Assembly: GCF_900114055.1 (NCBI RefSeq) | Contig: NZ_FORR01000001.1 | Coordinates: forward strand, 186,001 to 250,000 | From: Thermoflavimicrobium dichotomicum | GTDB lineage: Bacteria; Bacillota; Bacilli; Thermoactinomycetales; Thermoactinomycetaceae | Length of the DNA: 64,000 nt | Direction: 5' to 3' | Shown here: positions 34,696-45,301 of the stretch, one piece after another | Position numbering within the stretch: position 1 is the stretch's first letter | How the letters are laid out: every line of letters starts with the position of its first letter | Program-made: the position numbers and the translations under genes | The notes under the pieces: generated by a model | Told to the model about the DNA's origin: nothing | Database searches by the model: none | What the model saw: only the letters and a program-made list of their open reading frames with translations

Positions 34696-35730
34696 TTATA
34701 AAAACAGCCACACGGATACCAAAGTTAAACACGTGGTTCCACCAAATAAAAACAAGGTGACGGACCAACGAAAACTGCCAGACATCATCAACAGATTTTT
34801 CAAATCCATCATCGGTCCATAGACGAGAAAAGCCATCATCGGCGCTGTGGAAAGAGCAGTACGAAATGATGCCGCTACAAATGCATCCGCTGATGAACAA
34901 ATGGACAAACCAAATGCTAGTCCCATCATTAATAGAATACCGAGCACTCCATCACTTGCTACCTCTTTAATCGCACTGATCCCAATAAACGTTTGGAATG
35001 ACGCAGCGATTATTCCTCCGAGAATAAAGTATTTACTCATATCAATAAACTCAAAAATCGAATGATATAGCGCATGAACGAGACGGCCTTCATCTGCATG
35101 ATCATGATCATCATGATGGCAGTGTTCCGTACAATCATGAATCTGGTCTCTTTCCCCTTTTAAAATGTTCTTGTCAGAAAAGAAAAGAAGAAACAGCACT
35201 CCCATTATAATTGCAATTCCTACAGCCAAAGATAAACGAAGCCATACCATATACCAGCTGTCTCCAAAAGCCATATAAGTAGAAACAATGGTGACAGGAT
35301 TCACCACAGGAGCCGCTAACAAAAAGGTAAACGCTACATGCGAAGGGAACCCTTTTTCGATCAAACGCCGAGCCACAGGAACGATTCCACATTCACAAAT
35401 CGGCAAAACCAATCCCAAACAAGCTGCCAGTGGAATAGAGAGCAAGGGACTTTTGGGAAGCCAGCGCCATACCGTTTCTTCTTTAACGAATACATGAATC
35501 AGGCTGGAGACAAAGACTCCCAACAAAATAAATGGTAATCCCTCAATAAAAATACCAAAAAAAATAGTAGATAGGTTGTAAAGCGATTCATTGGACACGG
35601 AGATGTTATTTCGTAACCAATCCGAAGTAGATGAAAAAAACGTATCTCCGAAACTCAATAGGTACATAAAAACGGCGAAAACAAAAATTCCTGTAATTTC
35701 AATGTAATAATGACGAATCCACCGAATCAT
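34696..35730 (-). CDS. DUF318/ArsP-like permease (YcgR-like)
   Basis: The 344-residue protein has about eight transmembrane helices with the family motifs PICECGIVPVARRLIEKG, FLLAAPVVNPVT and CSSADAFVAASF. A cytoplasmic loop near residue 200 is rich in histidine, cysteine and acids (CTEHCHHDDHDHADE), suggesting metal binding. This family includes organoarsenical permeases and permeases of unknown substrate. ATG 35730 is chosen over 35757 because GGAGG lies five bases upstream. A sigma-A promoter (TTGACT-17-TAACAT) lies before it. It is transcribed with the TIGR03943-type gene. Confidence 0.87.
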   Translation of the reverse strand: MIRWIRHYYIEITGIFVFAVFMYLLSFGDTFFSSTSDWLRNNISVSNESLYNLSTIFFGIFIEGLPFILLGVFVSSLIHVFVKEETVWRWLPKSPLLSIPLAACLGLVLPICECGIVPVARRLIEKGFPSHVAFTFLLAAPVVNPVTIVSTYMAFGDSWYMVWLRLSLAVGIAIIMGVLFLLFFSDKNILKGERDQIHDCTEHCHHDDHDHADEGRLVHALYHSIFEFIDMSKYFILGGIIAASFQTFIGISAIKEVASDGVLGILLMMGLAFGLSICSSADAFVAASFRTALSTAPMMAFLVYGPMMDLKNLLMMSGSFRWSVTLFLFGGTTCLTLVSVWLFL

Positions 35731-35786
35731 GTGTGCCTCCCCCAACATTTTCTCCAAGCCAACAAATTGGATTGATTCTTATTTTT

Positions 35787-35815
35787 ATGTTATAGACATC
35801 CCCTTTTCCAGTCAA
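35787..35815 (-). promoter_or_regulatory. Promoter of the permease pair
   Basis: On the minus strand TTGACT (35815-35810), 17 bases, then TAACAT (35792-35787), 57 bases before the permease start. I looked for a Zur-type palindrome here and did not find one. Confidence 0.55.
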
Positions 35816-35911
35816 ATAACAAAACGTGAAAAAATAGAAAGCATTTTTAATGGATCACACTGCTTCATCTTTGCTCCAAAACCATAAACCAGTTAAATAA
35901 AAGAAAGGAAA

Positions 35912-35949
35912 AGGAAAATTGAATCGGTTTCTCCTTGAGAAACCGATTC
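35912..35949 (-). terminator. Terminator of uvrBA
   Basis: GAATCGGTTTCTC (35921-35933) and GAGAAACCGATTC (35937-35949) form a 13-pair stem with a CTT loop. On the minus strand it is followed by AATTTTCCTTTT. It lies about 50 bases after the uvrA stop. Confidence 0.88.
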
Positions 35950-36000
35950 CTTAATCATATATATGTCCAAATCTTTCCAGCATTCATCGAGCCCACCTGA

Positions 36001-38877
36001 TCAGGTTGTGGTAGTTACTTCGGCCAATATTTTTTCCGCTTTTTCCATTCGTAAACGGTCTCGTTCCAGAATCGGTTTTAGGTATTGCCCGGTATATGAT
36101 TCCTGAACCTGTTGAATATCTTCAGGTGTACCTGTGGCAACAATCATTCCGCCACCACTTCCGCCTTCAGGGCCAAGATCAATGATATAGTCAGCTGTTT
36201 TAATGACATCCAAATTGTGTTCGATCACAAGGACAGTATCACCGTTATCTACCAAGCGTTGCAATACGACCAATAGACGGGCAATATCATCAATATGAAG
36301 CCCTGTGGTCGGTTCATCCAGAATATATAAAGTTCTACCATTACTTCTGCGATACAGCTCTGATGCCAACTTTACTCGTTGAGCTTCCCCTCCCGACAAG
36401 GTAGTTGCTGGCTGTCCAAGTTTTATATATCCCAATCCCACATCATACAAAGTCTGCAGTTTTCGCTTGATTCGCGGGATATTCGCAAAAAAGTCCAGTG
36501 CTTCTTCTACCGTCATGTTCAGCACGTCTGAAATATTTTTGCCTTTATACTTGATTTCGAGGGTATCACGATTATATCTTTTTCCCTTACATTCTTCACA
36601 AGGAACATATACATCCGGTAAAAAGTGCATCTCGATCTTGATAATCCCATCTCCACGACATGCCTCACAGCGTCCGCCTTTCACATTGAAGCTGAAGCGT
36701 CCTTTTTGGTAGCCACGTACTTTTGCTTCTTGTGTTGAAGCAAACACTTCGCGAATATCATCAAATACCCCTGTATAAGTGGCAGGATTACTACGTGGTG
36801 TTCGACCAATCGGTGACTGGTCAATATCAATTACTTTATCGAAATGTTCGATGCCCTTGATCTTTTTATATTGACCAGGAATCACTTTAGCTCGATGCAA
36901 TTCCCTCGCCAAGGCTTTATGAATGATTTCATTGACCAAGGTACTTTTTCCAGAGCCAGAGACTCCTGTAACACAAGTAAATGTTCCCACAGGAATCCGA
37001 ACATCGATATTTTTCAGATTGTGTTCCTTCGCACCAATCACTTCTAACCATTTACCATTTGGTTTCCTTCTTTCTCTCGGCAAAGGAATAAATTTTCGAC
37101 CGCTTAAATACTGTCCGGTTAGCGACTGCTCATTTTCCATTACTTCTTGCGGAGTCCCGGCAGCAACCACTTGTCCACCATGCGCTCCTGCTCCAGGCCC
37201 GATATCAATTAAATAATCAGCTGCCAGCATCGTATCCTCATCATGCTCGACCACAATCAAGGTATTCCCCAAGTCCCTCATTTTTTCCAATGTTTGGATT
37301 AACCGCGTGTTGTCCCGTTGATGCAAACCAATACTTGGCTCATCCAAAATATATAAAACTCCCATTAGGCTGGAACCGATTTGGGTAGCCAATCGAATCC
37401 GTTGGGCTTCCCCACCAGACAATGTTCCAGCAGACCGGTGCAATGTCAAATAATCCAATCCTACATTGACTAGGAAACCCAGTCGATTTTTTATCTCCTT
37501 TAACACTTGGCGAGCAATTTTCATTTCTTTTTCAGTTAATTCCAATTCCGAAAAAAATGCTAGCGCTTCTGAGACCGAGAGACGGGTAACATAGTCAATA
37601 TTTTTTCCGCCCACCAAAACGTGCAAACTTTCTTTACGCAAACGTGCCCCTTTACAGGTCGGGCATACTTTGGTGCTCATATACGATTCCAGGTGTTCCC
37701 GAACCATTTCCGATGAAGTTTCATGATACCGCCTTTGCAAGTTATTGATAACCCCTTCAAATAATGCATTCGTCTCTCTGACCTGTCCCAAATCACTTAC
37801 ATAACGGAAAGGAAAGCGTTCTTTGCTGCCATATAAAATCAGTTTTTGCTTGTCTTTGGGTAATTCGCTAAACGGCACATCCATATCAATCTGAAAATGT
37901 TTGGCCACCGCTTCCAGCAGCTGTTGATAATAATTACTGCTCGAGGATGCCCATGGTTCAATAGCCCCTTGCTTCAGAGAAAGACTTGGATCAGGAATGA
38001 CCAAAGCAGGATCAATCTCCATTCGGCTTCCCAATCCATCACATGTCGGACATGCGCCAAACGGGCTGTTGAAAGAAAACATCCGCGGCGACAATTCATC
38101 CATGCTAAAACCGCACTCCGGACAGGCCAAATTTTGGCTAAATAACATCTCTTCGCCACCGATCACATCGATTAACACTTCGCCACCAGATAAACCAACA
38201 GCGGTTTCAATCGAATCAGTTAAGCGTGTTTCTACTCCTTCTTTCACAATAATCCGGTCCACGACCACTTCAATCGTGTGCTTTTTATTTTTTTCCAATT
38301 GAATCTCGTCTGTCAGCTCCCGAATTTCTCCATCGATCCGTACACGTACATACCCTTGACGGGCAATGTCTTTTAAAAGTTTGACATGTTCGCCTTTCCT
38401 CCCTTTAATAAGGGGTGCCATCACTTGAATGCGTGTACGTTCAGGAAGCTCCATCACCCGATCCACCATTTGCTGGATCGTTTGTGAAGTAATCCGAATA
38501 CCATGCTCTGGACAATAAGCGTGGCCGACACGCGCAAACAGGAGTCGTAAATAATCATAGATTTCGGTTACAGTTCCGACCGTTGAACGCGGGTTCCGGC
38601 TTGTTGTTTTCTGATCAATGGAAATAGCGGGAGATAGTCCCTCGATGGCATCTACATCAGGCTTATCCATCTGCCCCAAAAATTGGCGAGCGTAAGCCGA
38701 CAATGACTCTACATAACGCCGTTGCCCTTCAGCAAAGATGGTATCAAAAGCAAGAGAGGATTTTCCTGAGCCACTAAGCCCAGTCAATACTACAAACTTA
38801 TTGCGCGGAATTAACACATCCACTCCTTTGAGATTATGGACACGTGCTCCACGAATGACTATATGATCTTGTGCCAT
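36001..38877 (-). CDS. uvrA: Excinuclease ABC subunit A
   Basis: The 958-residue protein has two ABC ATPase modules: the first Walker A at GLSGSGKSS (about 33), the second at GVSGSGKST (about 640), with signature [12 protein letters not shown] in each half. Zinc-binding cysteine pairs are visible at CPECGF/CPTC (about 255-280) and CRGDG/CEEC (about 740-765). It finds bulky DNA damage and loads UvrB. It follows uvrB by five bases in one SOS-controlled operon. GGAG lies ten bases before ATG 38877. Confidence 0.98.
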   Translation of the reverse strand: MAQDHIVIRGARVHNLKGVDVLIPRNKFVVLTGLSGSGKSSLAFDTIFAEGQRRYVESLSAYARQFLGQMDKPDVDAIEGLSPAISIDQKTTSRNPRSTVGTVTEIYDYLRLLFARVGHAYCPEHGIRITSQTIQQMVDRVMELPERTRIQVMAPLIKGRKGEHVKLLKDIARQGYVRVRIDGEIRELTDEIQLEKNKKHTIEVVVDRIIVKEGVETRLTDSIETAVGLSGGEVLIDVIGGEEMLFSQNLACPECGFSMDELSPRMFSFNSPFGACPTCDGLGSRMEIDPALVIPDPSLSLKQGAIEPWASSSSNYYQQLLEAVAKHFQIDMDVPFSELPKDKQKLILYGSKERFPFRYVSDLGQVRETNALFEGVINNLQRRYHETSSEMVREHLESYMSTKVCPTCKGARLRKESLHVLVGGKNIDYVTRLSVSEALAFFSELELTEKEMKIARQVLKEIKNRLGFLVNVGLDYLTLHRSAGTLSGGEAQRIRLATQIGSSLMGVLYILDEPSIGLHQRDNTRLIQTLEKMRDLGNTLIVVEHDEDTMLAADYLIDIGPGAGAHGGQVVAAGTPQEVMENEQSLTGQYLSGRKFIPLPRERRKPNGKWLEVIGAKEHNLKNIDVRIPVGTFTCVTGVSGSGKSTLVNEIIHKALARELHRAKVIPGQYKKIKGIEHFDKVIDIDQSPIGRTPRSNPATYTGVFDDIREVFASTQEAKVRGYQKGRFSFNVKGGRCEACRGDGIIKIEMHFLPDVYVPCEECKGKRYNRDTLEIKYKGKNISDVLNMTVEEALDFFANIPRIKRKLQTLYDVGLGYIKLGQPATTLSGGEAQRVKLASELYRRSNGRTLYILDEPTTGLHIDDIARLLVVLQRLVDNGDTVLVIEHNLDVIKTADYIIDLGPEGGSGGGMIVATGTPEDIQQVQESYTGQYLKPILERDRLRMEKAEKILAEVTTTT

Positions 38878-38882
38878 GGGAC

Positions 38883-40862
38883 TTAAGCTCCTTCCGCTTT
38901 AAGTTCGATAATCATATCACGCAATTCAGCGGCCCGCTCAAAGTTTAATTCTCTCGCCGCTTGTTTCATTTCTTTCTCCAATTTTTCAATCAGCTTTTGG
39001 CGTTCTTTTTTGCTCATTTTCTTCATATCCAGTTTGACGTTATAGCTGGCTTTTTCTTCTGCCACTTTGGTTGCCTCTATCACATCGTGCACTTTCTTTT
39101 TCACTGTTTGGGGTATAATCCCATGTTTTTGATTATATTCCATTTGGATTTTGCGCCGACGTTCTGTCTCGTCAATTGCCTTTCTCATTGATTCTGTAAT
39201 GGTATCTGCATACATAATGACTTCTCCATTGGCATTTCGTGCAGCTCGCCCCATCGTTTGGATGAGCGAACGTTCCGAGCGCAAGAATCCTTCCTTATCT
39301 GCATCCAAAATCGCGACTAACGAAACTTCTGGTAAATCCAAGCCTTCCCGCAATAAATTGATTCCTACCAATACGTCAAACTCACCCAAACGCAAATCAC
39401 GAATGATCTGCATCCGCTCAATCGTTTTGATATCAGAGTGCAAATACCGAACCTTGATCCCGATCTCCTTGAGATAGTCGGTTAGATCTTCCGCCATCTT
39501 TTTGGTCAATGTTGTAACCAAAACCCGTTCATTTCGCCCAATTCGCTTGTGAATCTCTCCTATCAAATGATCAATTTGACCTTGAATGGGATGCACATGA
39601 ATAAGCGGGTCTAACAGTCCGGTTGGACGAATAATCTGTTCAACGACATCTGGCGCTTTTTCCAATTCATAAGGTCCTGGGGTAGCTGAAACAAAGAGGA
39701 TTTGGTGAATCTTTTCTTCAAACTCTGCAAACTTCAGTGGACGATTGTCTTTGGCAGATGGCAAACGGAATCCATGCTCTACTAATACATTCTTCCTTGC
39801 CTGGTCTCCATTAAACATGCCATGAATCTGGGGAATCGTGACATGTGACTCATCGACAACAATTAAAAAATCATCAGGAAAATAATCGAGCAGGGTATAG
39901 GGAGGCTCTCCCGGTTTTTTTCCTACTAAATGCCGAGAGTAGTTTTCTATTCCTGAACAGAAACCAACTTCACGCATCATCTCCATATCATAACGTGTAC
40001 GTTGTTCCAAACGCTGTGCTTCCAATAGCTTTCCCTGACTACGCAGTTCGGCTAACCGTTCTTCCAATTCCTGTTCAATATCCTTTAAAGCCCTTTCCAT
40101 GACCTGTGGACTTGTGACATAATGGGATGCCGGAAAAATGGCAACATGCTCCCGCTCTCCCATAATCTCACCTGTGACTACATCGATTTCCCGTATTCTT
40201 TCAATTTCATCCCCAAAAAACTCAATCCGTACAGCCTGCTCACTTCGTGAAATAGGGAAGATCTCTATGACATCACCACGTACCCGAAATGTTCCCCTTG
40301 TAAAGTTGATATCATTTCGCTCGTATTGAATATCTACCAATTTCCGTAAGATTTCATTGCGATCCCGTTCCATCCCCACACGCAAAGAAAGTACCAAATC
40401 ACGATACTCCATCGGAGAACCCAAGCCATAGATACAGGAAACACTGGATACGATAATCACGTCATCCCGTTCAAGCAAAGCGCTGGTCGCCGAATGGCGT
40501 AATTTATCGATTTCATCGTTAATCGATGCATCTTTCTCGATATAAGTGTCTGTCTGTGGAATGTAAGCTTCCGGTTGGTAGTAATCATAATAGCTGACAA
40601 AATACTCAACAGCATTATGAGGAAAAAATTCTTTTAACTCTCCACACAGTTGAGCGGCTAATGTTTTATTATGAGCAATGACTAAAGTCGGTTTATTTAA
40701 ACGAGCAATGGTATGGGCAATGGTAAATGTTTTACCTGTTCCAGTTGCTCCAAGTAATGTCTGATATTTCTTGCCGGAACGAAAACCTTGAACCAGCTTT
40801 TCGATCGCCTGAGGTTGATCCCCTTTGGGCTCAAAAGGAGAAACCAATTGAAATGTACCCAT
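38883..40862 (-). CDS. uvrB: Excinuclease ABC subunit B
   Basis: The 659-residue helicase-like protein shows Walker A GATGTGKT, the damage-binding beta-hairpin region [12 protein letters not shown], the DESH-type box [10 protein letters not shown], helicase motif VI (QTMGRAARN), and the C-terminal UvrC-binding UVR motif ([16 protein letters not shown]). It verifies damage after UvrA and recruits UvrC. ATG 40862 is chosen over GTG 40871 because GGGGTGA is five bases upstream. It is the first gene of uvrBA and has a LexA-type box in its promoter. Confidence 0.98.
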   Translation of the reverse strand: MGTFQLVSPFEPKGDQPQAIEKLVQGFRSGKKYQTLLGATGTGKTFTIAHTIARLNKPTLVIAHNKTLAAQLCGELKEFFPHNAVEYFVSYYDYYQPEAYIPQTDTYIEKDASINDEIDKLRHSATSALLERDDVIIVSSVSCIYGLGSPMEYRDLVLSLRVGMERDRNEILRKLVDIQYERNDINFTRGTFRVRGDVIEIFPISRSEQAVRIEFFGDEIERIREIDVVTGEIMGEREHVAIFPASHYVTSPQVMERALKDIEQELEERLAELRSQGKLLEAQRLEQRTRYDMEMMREVGFCSGIENYSRHLVGKKPGEPPYTLLDYFPDDFLIVVDESHVTIPQIHGMFNGDQARKNVLVEHGFRLPSAKDNRPLKFAEFEEKIHQILFVSATPGPYELEKAPDVVEQIIRPTGLLDPLIHVHPIQGQIDHLIGEIHKRIGRNERVLVTTLTKKMAEDLTDYLKEIGIKVRYLHSDIKTIERMQIIRDLRLGEFDVLVGINLLREGLDLPEVSLVAILDADKEGFLRSERSLIQTMGRAARNANGEVIMYADTITESMRKAIDETERRRKIQMEYNQKHGIIPQTVKKKVHDVIEATKVAEEKASYNVKLDMKKMSKKERQKLIEKLEKEMKQAARELNFERAAELRDMIIELKAEGA

Positions 40863-40892
40863 GATTGTCACCCCGTTCTTTTCATAGAACTA

Positions 40893-40931
40893 ATTATAGC
40901 ACAACGATACACCCATAGGAACATGAGTTCC
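40893..40931 (-). promoter_or_regulatory. uvrBA promoter with LexA (DinR) box
   Basis: A perfect -10 TATAAT (40898-40893) lies 30 bases before uvrB. GAAC-ATGA-GTTC (40919-40930) is the core of the Bacillus SOS box CGAAC-N4-GTTCG and covers the -35 position, so LexA would block polymerase. Twelve of 14 positions fit the consensus as I know it. Confidence 0.82.
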
Positions 40932-40936
40932 TCCTC

Positions 40937-40967
40937 TATAAAAAAGCAATCTCACTTCGAGATTGCT
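40937..40967 (-). terminator. Terminator of the MinJ-like gene
   Basis: AGCAATCTC (40945-40953) and GAGATTGCT (40959-40967) pair around a five-base loop. On the minus strand the stem is followed by TTTTTTATAG. It abuts the stop codon. Confidence 0.88.
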
Positions 40968-42116
40968 TTAATAGCCTACGTCCAGTTCCTTTGACTTTAT
41001 ATTGGTTTGCCATATCGAAATAGCTCCTATAATTCCCAGATCTTTTGGGTCATCTTCATATAAGGCTTTTTGTAAATAGTGCTTGTCCATTCTCTCATCC
41101 AATATCTCCAATTTCAAAAACGCAGCATGGTCTGTAACCCGTTTTAGATCCTCAACAGTAAAAATACGTACACCATTCAATCGATGGATGATATCACCCG
41201 ATTTTATGCCCATTTCTGCTGCAGGGGTAAATGGCAGAACGACCAACACCTTAAGCCCTTGTTCTGTTGATACAAACAGAGGCTTTCTTTTTCTTTCCCT
41301 CCATTGTTCCCACCAGTAGAACAGTTCATGTGCGCTAAAAGAAAGGATCGCTGCCATCCACAGTAATGGACGCCAATACATGCTAAGAATCAATACGATG
41401 CACAAACTGCATGCAAAAATCAGTACAAAAGTGGAAACAAACCGCTTTTGCTGCAAAACAGGCTTAGAAGCATTCTTGCTGGAAAAACCGATGATAACAG
41501 GTACAATGAGCCAACCGGTGTGGGTTAAAAGTACAAAAGGAACCGTCCAAATTTTACTCAACAAAAAAGCATGAACGGGCTGGCCTAAACGATGGTGAAC
41601 CTGTACTGGCAGACTGCCATCTGCTCCAGATAATCGAACCAATCCCCACTCCAATAAATGGGTCAATCCAACAAGCCACAACCAGTTTTCTACTGAAAAG
41701 CTGACTATCGTTTTCCACCAATGATACCCTTCAAGAGAAATCGCCACAAGTCCCCATTTTTTAGAAGCCAAACTGACCAATGAAAGTAAACCAGCTACAT
41801 AAGAAATACAAGCAAACCGAATCCGCCATATACCTAAACATAGCGTCAATCCCCATACCAGTAACACTTCTTCTTTACGAATTACAAATTTCCATTTAAT
41901 CAATAAACAAGAAAGCAAAAAGCCAACTGCCAATCCCAAACACCAAGTACGTAAAACCAAAGGGATCGGAGCATGGATGATCTTTCCAAATTGCTTCTTT
42001 TCTCTCCATCTTAAATAGCCAATATGAAGAACAGGCAGGAGAAAAAGCGTCAGCCAAAAAGGATCAATAAATAATCGAAGCCAGGCACTCCAAAACGGTT
42101 GTGGAAAAGTAAACAA
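40968..42116 (-). CDS. minJ: PDZ-domain membrane protein, MinJ-like
   Basis: The 382-residue protein has about seven or eight transmembrane helices over the first 270 residues and a C-terminal PDZ domain with LKVLVVLPFTPAAEMGIKSG and RLNGVRIFTVEDL. B. subtilis MinJ (YvjD) has this layout, bridges DivIVA and MinD at septa and poles, and lies between ctpB and uvrB, as here. The symbol rests on layout and gene order more than on residue matches. The start is TTG 42116 with GGAGG about ten bases before it, no better start being available. Confidence 0.78.
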   Translation of the reverse strand: MFTFPQPFWSAWLRLFIDPFWLTLFLLPVLHIGYLRWREKKQFGKIIHAPIPLVLRTWCLGLAVGFLLSCLLIKWKFVIRKEEVLLVWGLTLCLGIWRIRFACISYVAGLLSLVSLASKKWGLVAISLEGYHWWKTIVSFSVENWLWLVGLTHLLEWGLVRLSGADGSLPVQVHHRLGQPVHAFLLSKIWTVPFVLLTHTGWLIVPVIIGFSSKNASKPVLQQKRFVSTFVLIFACSLCIVLILSMYWRPLLWMAAILSFSAHELFYWWEQWRERKRKPLFVSTEQGLKVLVVLPFTPAAEMGIKSGDIIHRLNGVRIFTVEDLKRVTDHAAFLKLEILDERMDKHYLQKALYEDDPKDLGIIGAISIWQTNIKSKELDVGY

Positions 42117-42227
42117 ATACCATTACCTCCAAAAAAAAGAATGTTCCATCTCGGGTAATTCGACACCTGGCTCATTAATCCTTTCATTCTCTTGATAAGT
42201 AGCAAAGAATGACCATGGATGGTTATT

Positions 42228-42265
42228 TAAAATAAAACCCTTCAGTACATGCGTGTACCAAAGGG
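42228..42265 (-). terminator. Terminator of ctpB
   Basis: On the minus strand CCCTT, GGTACA-like and TGTAC/GAAGGG segments fold into an interrupted stem (42265-42238) followed by TTTTATTTT, about 20 bases after the ctpB stop. Confidence 0.7.
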
Positions 42266-42285
42266 CAAATTTTCACCATAGCCAA

Positions 42286-43746
42286 TTATTCCCTCATTTT
42301 TTTCTTTAATGTTTGAATAGCTACCTGCAATTGAAGATCATTCTTTGGATCTTTTTTCAATGCAAGGAAAGCTTTATCCAATTCAATAGCTGTTTTTTCA
42401 TCCAATTGTCCCGTAACAGGCAAATTTTTCGTTTGTTGGAATGCTTTCAATGCTATTTCTGTTGAGGTATCAAAATAACCGTCCATTCGACCAGAATGAT
42501 ATCCCAGTGCACGTAAAATGATTTGCATGTTTTTCACTTCGACTGTATTCTGATCCAATTTCAGCGACTCTTTGGGACGTGGTGCTATTGCAGTCCAATA
42601 GTCTGGATATTTCACCTGAATATCTGGTTTAACTCCTTTGGTTCCACCATGTTGGTCGATCCAATTGCCATTGGGTGTGAGCCATTTCGCCATGGTCAGC
42701 TTTAATGTACTGCCATCATCAAAAGTTTGTGCCGACTGTACGGTTCCTTTTCCGTAAGAAGTTTCCCCAATCAGTGTATATCCACCCGCTTCTTTCAGGG
42801 AGCTCGCCATAATCTCTGAAGCACTGGCACTTCCTTTATCAATCAAGACCACAATGGGGTATGGTTTGGTCCCTTTCCCTTTCGATTTATATACTTGCTT
42901 GTTTCCTTCTTTATCTTGGGTAATCATTAACGTTTTTCCTTCAGGAATAAAATGTTCCAGCATCTTTAATACGGCTTGTAACAACCCGCCCGGATTACTC
43001 CTGACATCCAGAATTAATCCTTTCATGCCTTGTTTTTCGAGGCGAGCCAATTCTTTGGCAAAATCATCGGCTGTCCCTTCAGCAAACTGCGTAATCGTAA
43101 TATGACCGAGCTGATCTGGAAGCATCGTTGCTTCTACTGTCCTTTGCTTGATCTCATCACGAACGACACTTATTTTCAGGGCATCTTGAACCCCCGGACG
43201 AACAATGTCTAAATGAACCACTGTTCCTTTGGGACCACGAATCTTATTGATGGCTTCCCGATAATCCATTCCTTCGATATTTTGACCATTGACTTTAATA
43301 ATCTGATCTTCAGGTTTCAATCCTGCTTTCTCTGCAGGGGAGCCTTTAATTGGAGAAACAATGGTTAATCGACCATTTTTTACGGTAATTTCTACACCAA
43401 TTCCACTAAATGAAGAACTCAGTCCTGTTTTGAATTCATTCGCATCTTTTGGATCCATATAATCAGAGTGAGGATCACCCAAAGATTGAACCATTCCCTT
43501 AATAGCTCCATCAATGAGCTGCTGATCAGTAATCGGACGAATATAGTTGCCTTTAATCAAACCATAAGCCTGCTTGAACTTGTTAATCTGTTCGTCCATT
43601 CCTTTACTATCGCTTCCGATCGAAAAACCAGGTTGCGTAATTGCCAGCAACAATTCATCAAATTTGAGCACCAAAGCAGTTACAGCACTACTCAATAACA
43701 CCGCTATTGCTACAATAATCGCTACTGTACGAGTACGAAAAGTCAT
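42286..43746 (-). CDS. ctpB: Carboxy-terminal processing protease CtpB
   Basis: The 486-residue S41 protease has an N-terminal membrane anchor or signal (8-28), a PDZ domain (about 112-195, GIGVEITVKNGRLTIV, AEKAGLKPEDQI), and the catalytic Ser308 (SASASE) with Lys333 (SYGKGT). The C-terminal 65 residues are a peptidoglycan-binding domain (LGYHSGRMDGYFD, AFQQTKNLPVTGQL). In B. subtilis CtpB cleaves SpoIVFA and SpoIVFB partners in pro-sigma-K signalling during sporulation. It is downstream of three M23 genes and ftsEX, as ctpB is close to ftsEX in Bacillus. GGGTGG lies eight bases before ATG 43746. Confidence 0.93.
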   Translation of the reverse strand: MTFRTRTVAIIVAIAVLLSSAVTALVLKFDELLLAITQPGFSIGSDSKGMDEQINKFKQAYGLIKGNYIRPITDQQLIDGAIKGMVQSLGDPHSDYMDPKDANEFKTGLSSSFSGIGVEITVKNGRLTIVSPIKGSPAEKAGLKPEDQIIKVNGQNIEGMDYREAINKIRGPKGTVVHLDIVRPGVQDALKISVVRDEIKQRTVEATMLPDQLGHITITQFAEGTADDFAKELARLEKQGMKGLILDVRSNPGGLLQAVLKMLEHFIPEGKTLMITQDKEGNKQVYKSKGKGTKPYPIVVLIDKGSASASEIMASSLKEAGGYTLIGETSYGKGTVQSAQTFDDGSTLKLTMAKWLTPNGNWIDQHGGTKGVKPDIQVKYPDYWTAIAPRPKESLKLDQNTVEVKNMQIILRALGYHSGRMDGYFDTSTEIALKAFQQTKNLPVTGQLDEKTAIELDKAFLALKKDPKNDLQLQVAIQTLKKKMRE

Positions 43747-43927
43747 CCTTTACACCACCCTTTGACCACCACCCAGCTAGCTGGTTGAGCAGAAGGTCTT
43801 GTACCTATTTCAATGTATGTATACCTGAAGAAAAATAAAACAAAAAGGTCAAAGAGAAGAAAAACGGAGAAGCCCATATCCTTGAAAAAATGGAAATGAG
43901 CCTCAACCATGAGCGTTCCCTCTCCAC

Positions 43928-45028
43928 TTAGTTTAGCCAATTCAGCGGATCCACAGCTGGTGCATCTCTGCCAAAATCACGCCGTATTTCAAAATGCAGA
44001 TGTGCCCCCGTTGATTGTCCATTGTTCCCAACTTTACTGATCATTTGCCCGGCTTCCACTTCTTCACCCACTTCAACGGTCACATCCCAACCATAGCAGT
44101 GTCCATAACGCGAGATAACGGGCTTACCGTCTTTATGGCCATGATAAATACTTAAAATCCAACCATATCCGGATGCTGGACGATTCTCTACAACAACTCC
44201 ATCTCCTGGAGCATAAATCGGCGTTCCTCTGGGTGCACCAAAGTCAGTTCCTTTGTGTGGCCGAACATAACCCAATACAGGGTCTAACCTCCCCGATAGA
44301 TTAAAGTGAGAAGTTACACGCATACGATCAAGCGGATTTCTGGTAAATTCTTTAAACGGAAAATTCAAACGGCCACTTGCCAATAATTCTTTATTAATTT
44401 CCATGACCATATCTTTATATTCTGCCTCTTGTGCGGCCAATTTCTTCAATTCGCTCTTTTTATCTTCCTGACGTTTAATCAGCTCTTCATAGGCTTTCCT
44501 TGAGTCATCCATCAATTTTTGTTGCTGTTTACGCATATTTTCCAGTTCTGATTTCTTCTTTTGCACGGCTGCAGCCGCATCCATCCTATTTTTCAACAAA
44601 CTATAATCCTGTTTCATAATTAAACGGACAGATTCAAAGCGCGCTAAAAATTGGCCAAACGATTTGGCAGATAATAATGTTCGCATATAGCCAAATTCAC
44701 CTAGTTGATATAAACGACGAATTCTTTTATTATACTTTTCGCGATATACCTTTTCCACATCTTTTGCTCTACGCCACTCCACGACTTTCTGATCGACTTG
44801 TTTTTGAATTTTGATCACTTGATTTTCTGCCTGTTCGATCTGGTCTGTATACTTTTTCAGCGAAGAATCATTCTTGGTGATTTCTTCCAGTAGATCTTTC
44901 TTCTCCTTACGTACTTCATGCAGTTTCTCTCTTGCATTTTCTGTATTCTCAGCAGAAGCATTTCCATATGAAAACAGAGTAGTGAGAGCGGCAACCAGCG
45001 CAGAACCAATCACCCATCTCTTCTGCAA
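43928..45028 (-). CDS. Coiled-coil M23 peptidase, FtsEX-linked paralogue 1
   Basis: The 366-residue precursor has a signal peptide (cleavage near NASA-EN), a long coiled coil (about 28-215), and a C-terminal M23/LytM domain with zinc-binding HKGTDFG and HLHFEIR. The coiled-coil plus LytM layout is that of EnvC-like proteins, which FtsEX controls from across the membrane. The HKGTD/HLH ligands are intact, so it may be an active endopeptidase rather than only an activator. The start is TTG 45028 after GGGGGAAAGG. The segment RRLYQLGEFGYM..LLSAKSFG..L.RFES is shared almost exactly with the next gene. Confidence 0.9.
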   Translation of the reverse strand: MQKRWVIGSALVAALTTLFSYGNASAENTENAREKLHEVRKEKKDLLEEITKNDSSLKKYTDQIEQAENQVIKIQKQVDQKVVEWRRAKDVEKVYREKYNKRIRRLYQLGEFGYMRTLLSAKSFGQFLARFESVRLIMKQDYSLLKNRMDAAAAVQKKKSELENMRKQQQKLMDDSRKAYEELIKRQEDKKSELKKLAAQEAEYKDMVMEINKELLASGRLNFPFKEFTRNPLDRMRVTSHFNLSGRLDPVLGYVRPHKGTDFGAPRGTPIYAPGDGVVVENRPASGYGWILSIYHGHKDGKPVISRYGHCYGWDVTVEVGEEVEAGQMISKVGNNGQSTGAHLHFEIRRDFGRDAPAVDPLNWLN

Positions 45029-45234
45029 AACCTTTCCCCCTCCTGTCTACAATCATCCACTTTGTACTTCAAGCTTATCTTTTTTCTACACACCAAGACT
45101 GTGAATCTTTTATGAAAAAATCCGAACATTCCCTATTTGTAACCATTTGCACAAAATAAATATAGGATCAGGCACAAAAAAATTATACCTTGATCTTTTT
45201 ATAACAAGCAAACCTTTTATCCCATGCATAAATG

Positions 45235-45282
45235 GAAACGGTCGATTCGGCAGAAAAAAGTCCCCGCCAAATTGACCGTTTC
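45235..45282. terminator. Long hairpin after the second M23 gene
   Basis: GAAACGGTC (45235-45243) and GACCGTTTC (45274-45282) pair perfectly, with a further interrupted inner stem (ATT/AAT and GGC/GCC) and a 14-base loop. It begins 19 bases after the stop of the minus-strand M23 gene. The T-tract after it is poor, so it may protect the 3' end rather than terminate. Confidence 0.5.
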
Positions 45283-45301
45283 TTGCTTCTGTCTATAATC
45301 G

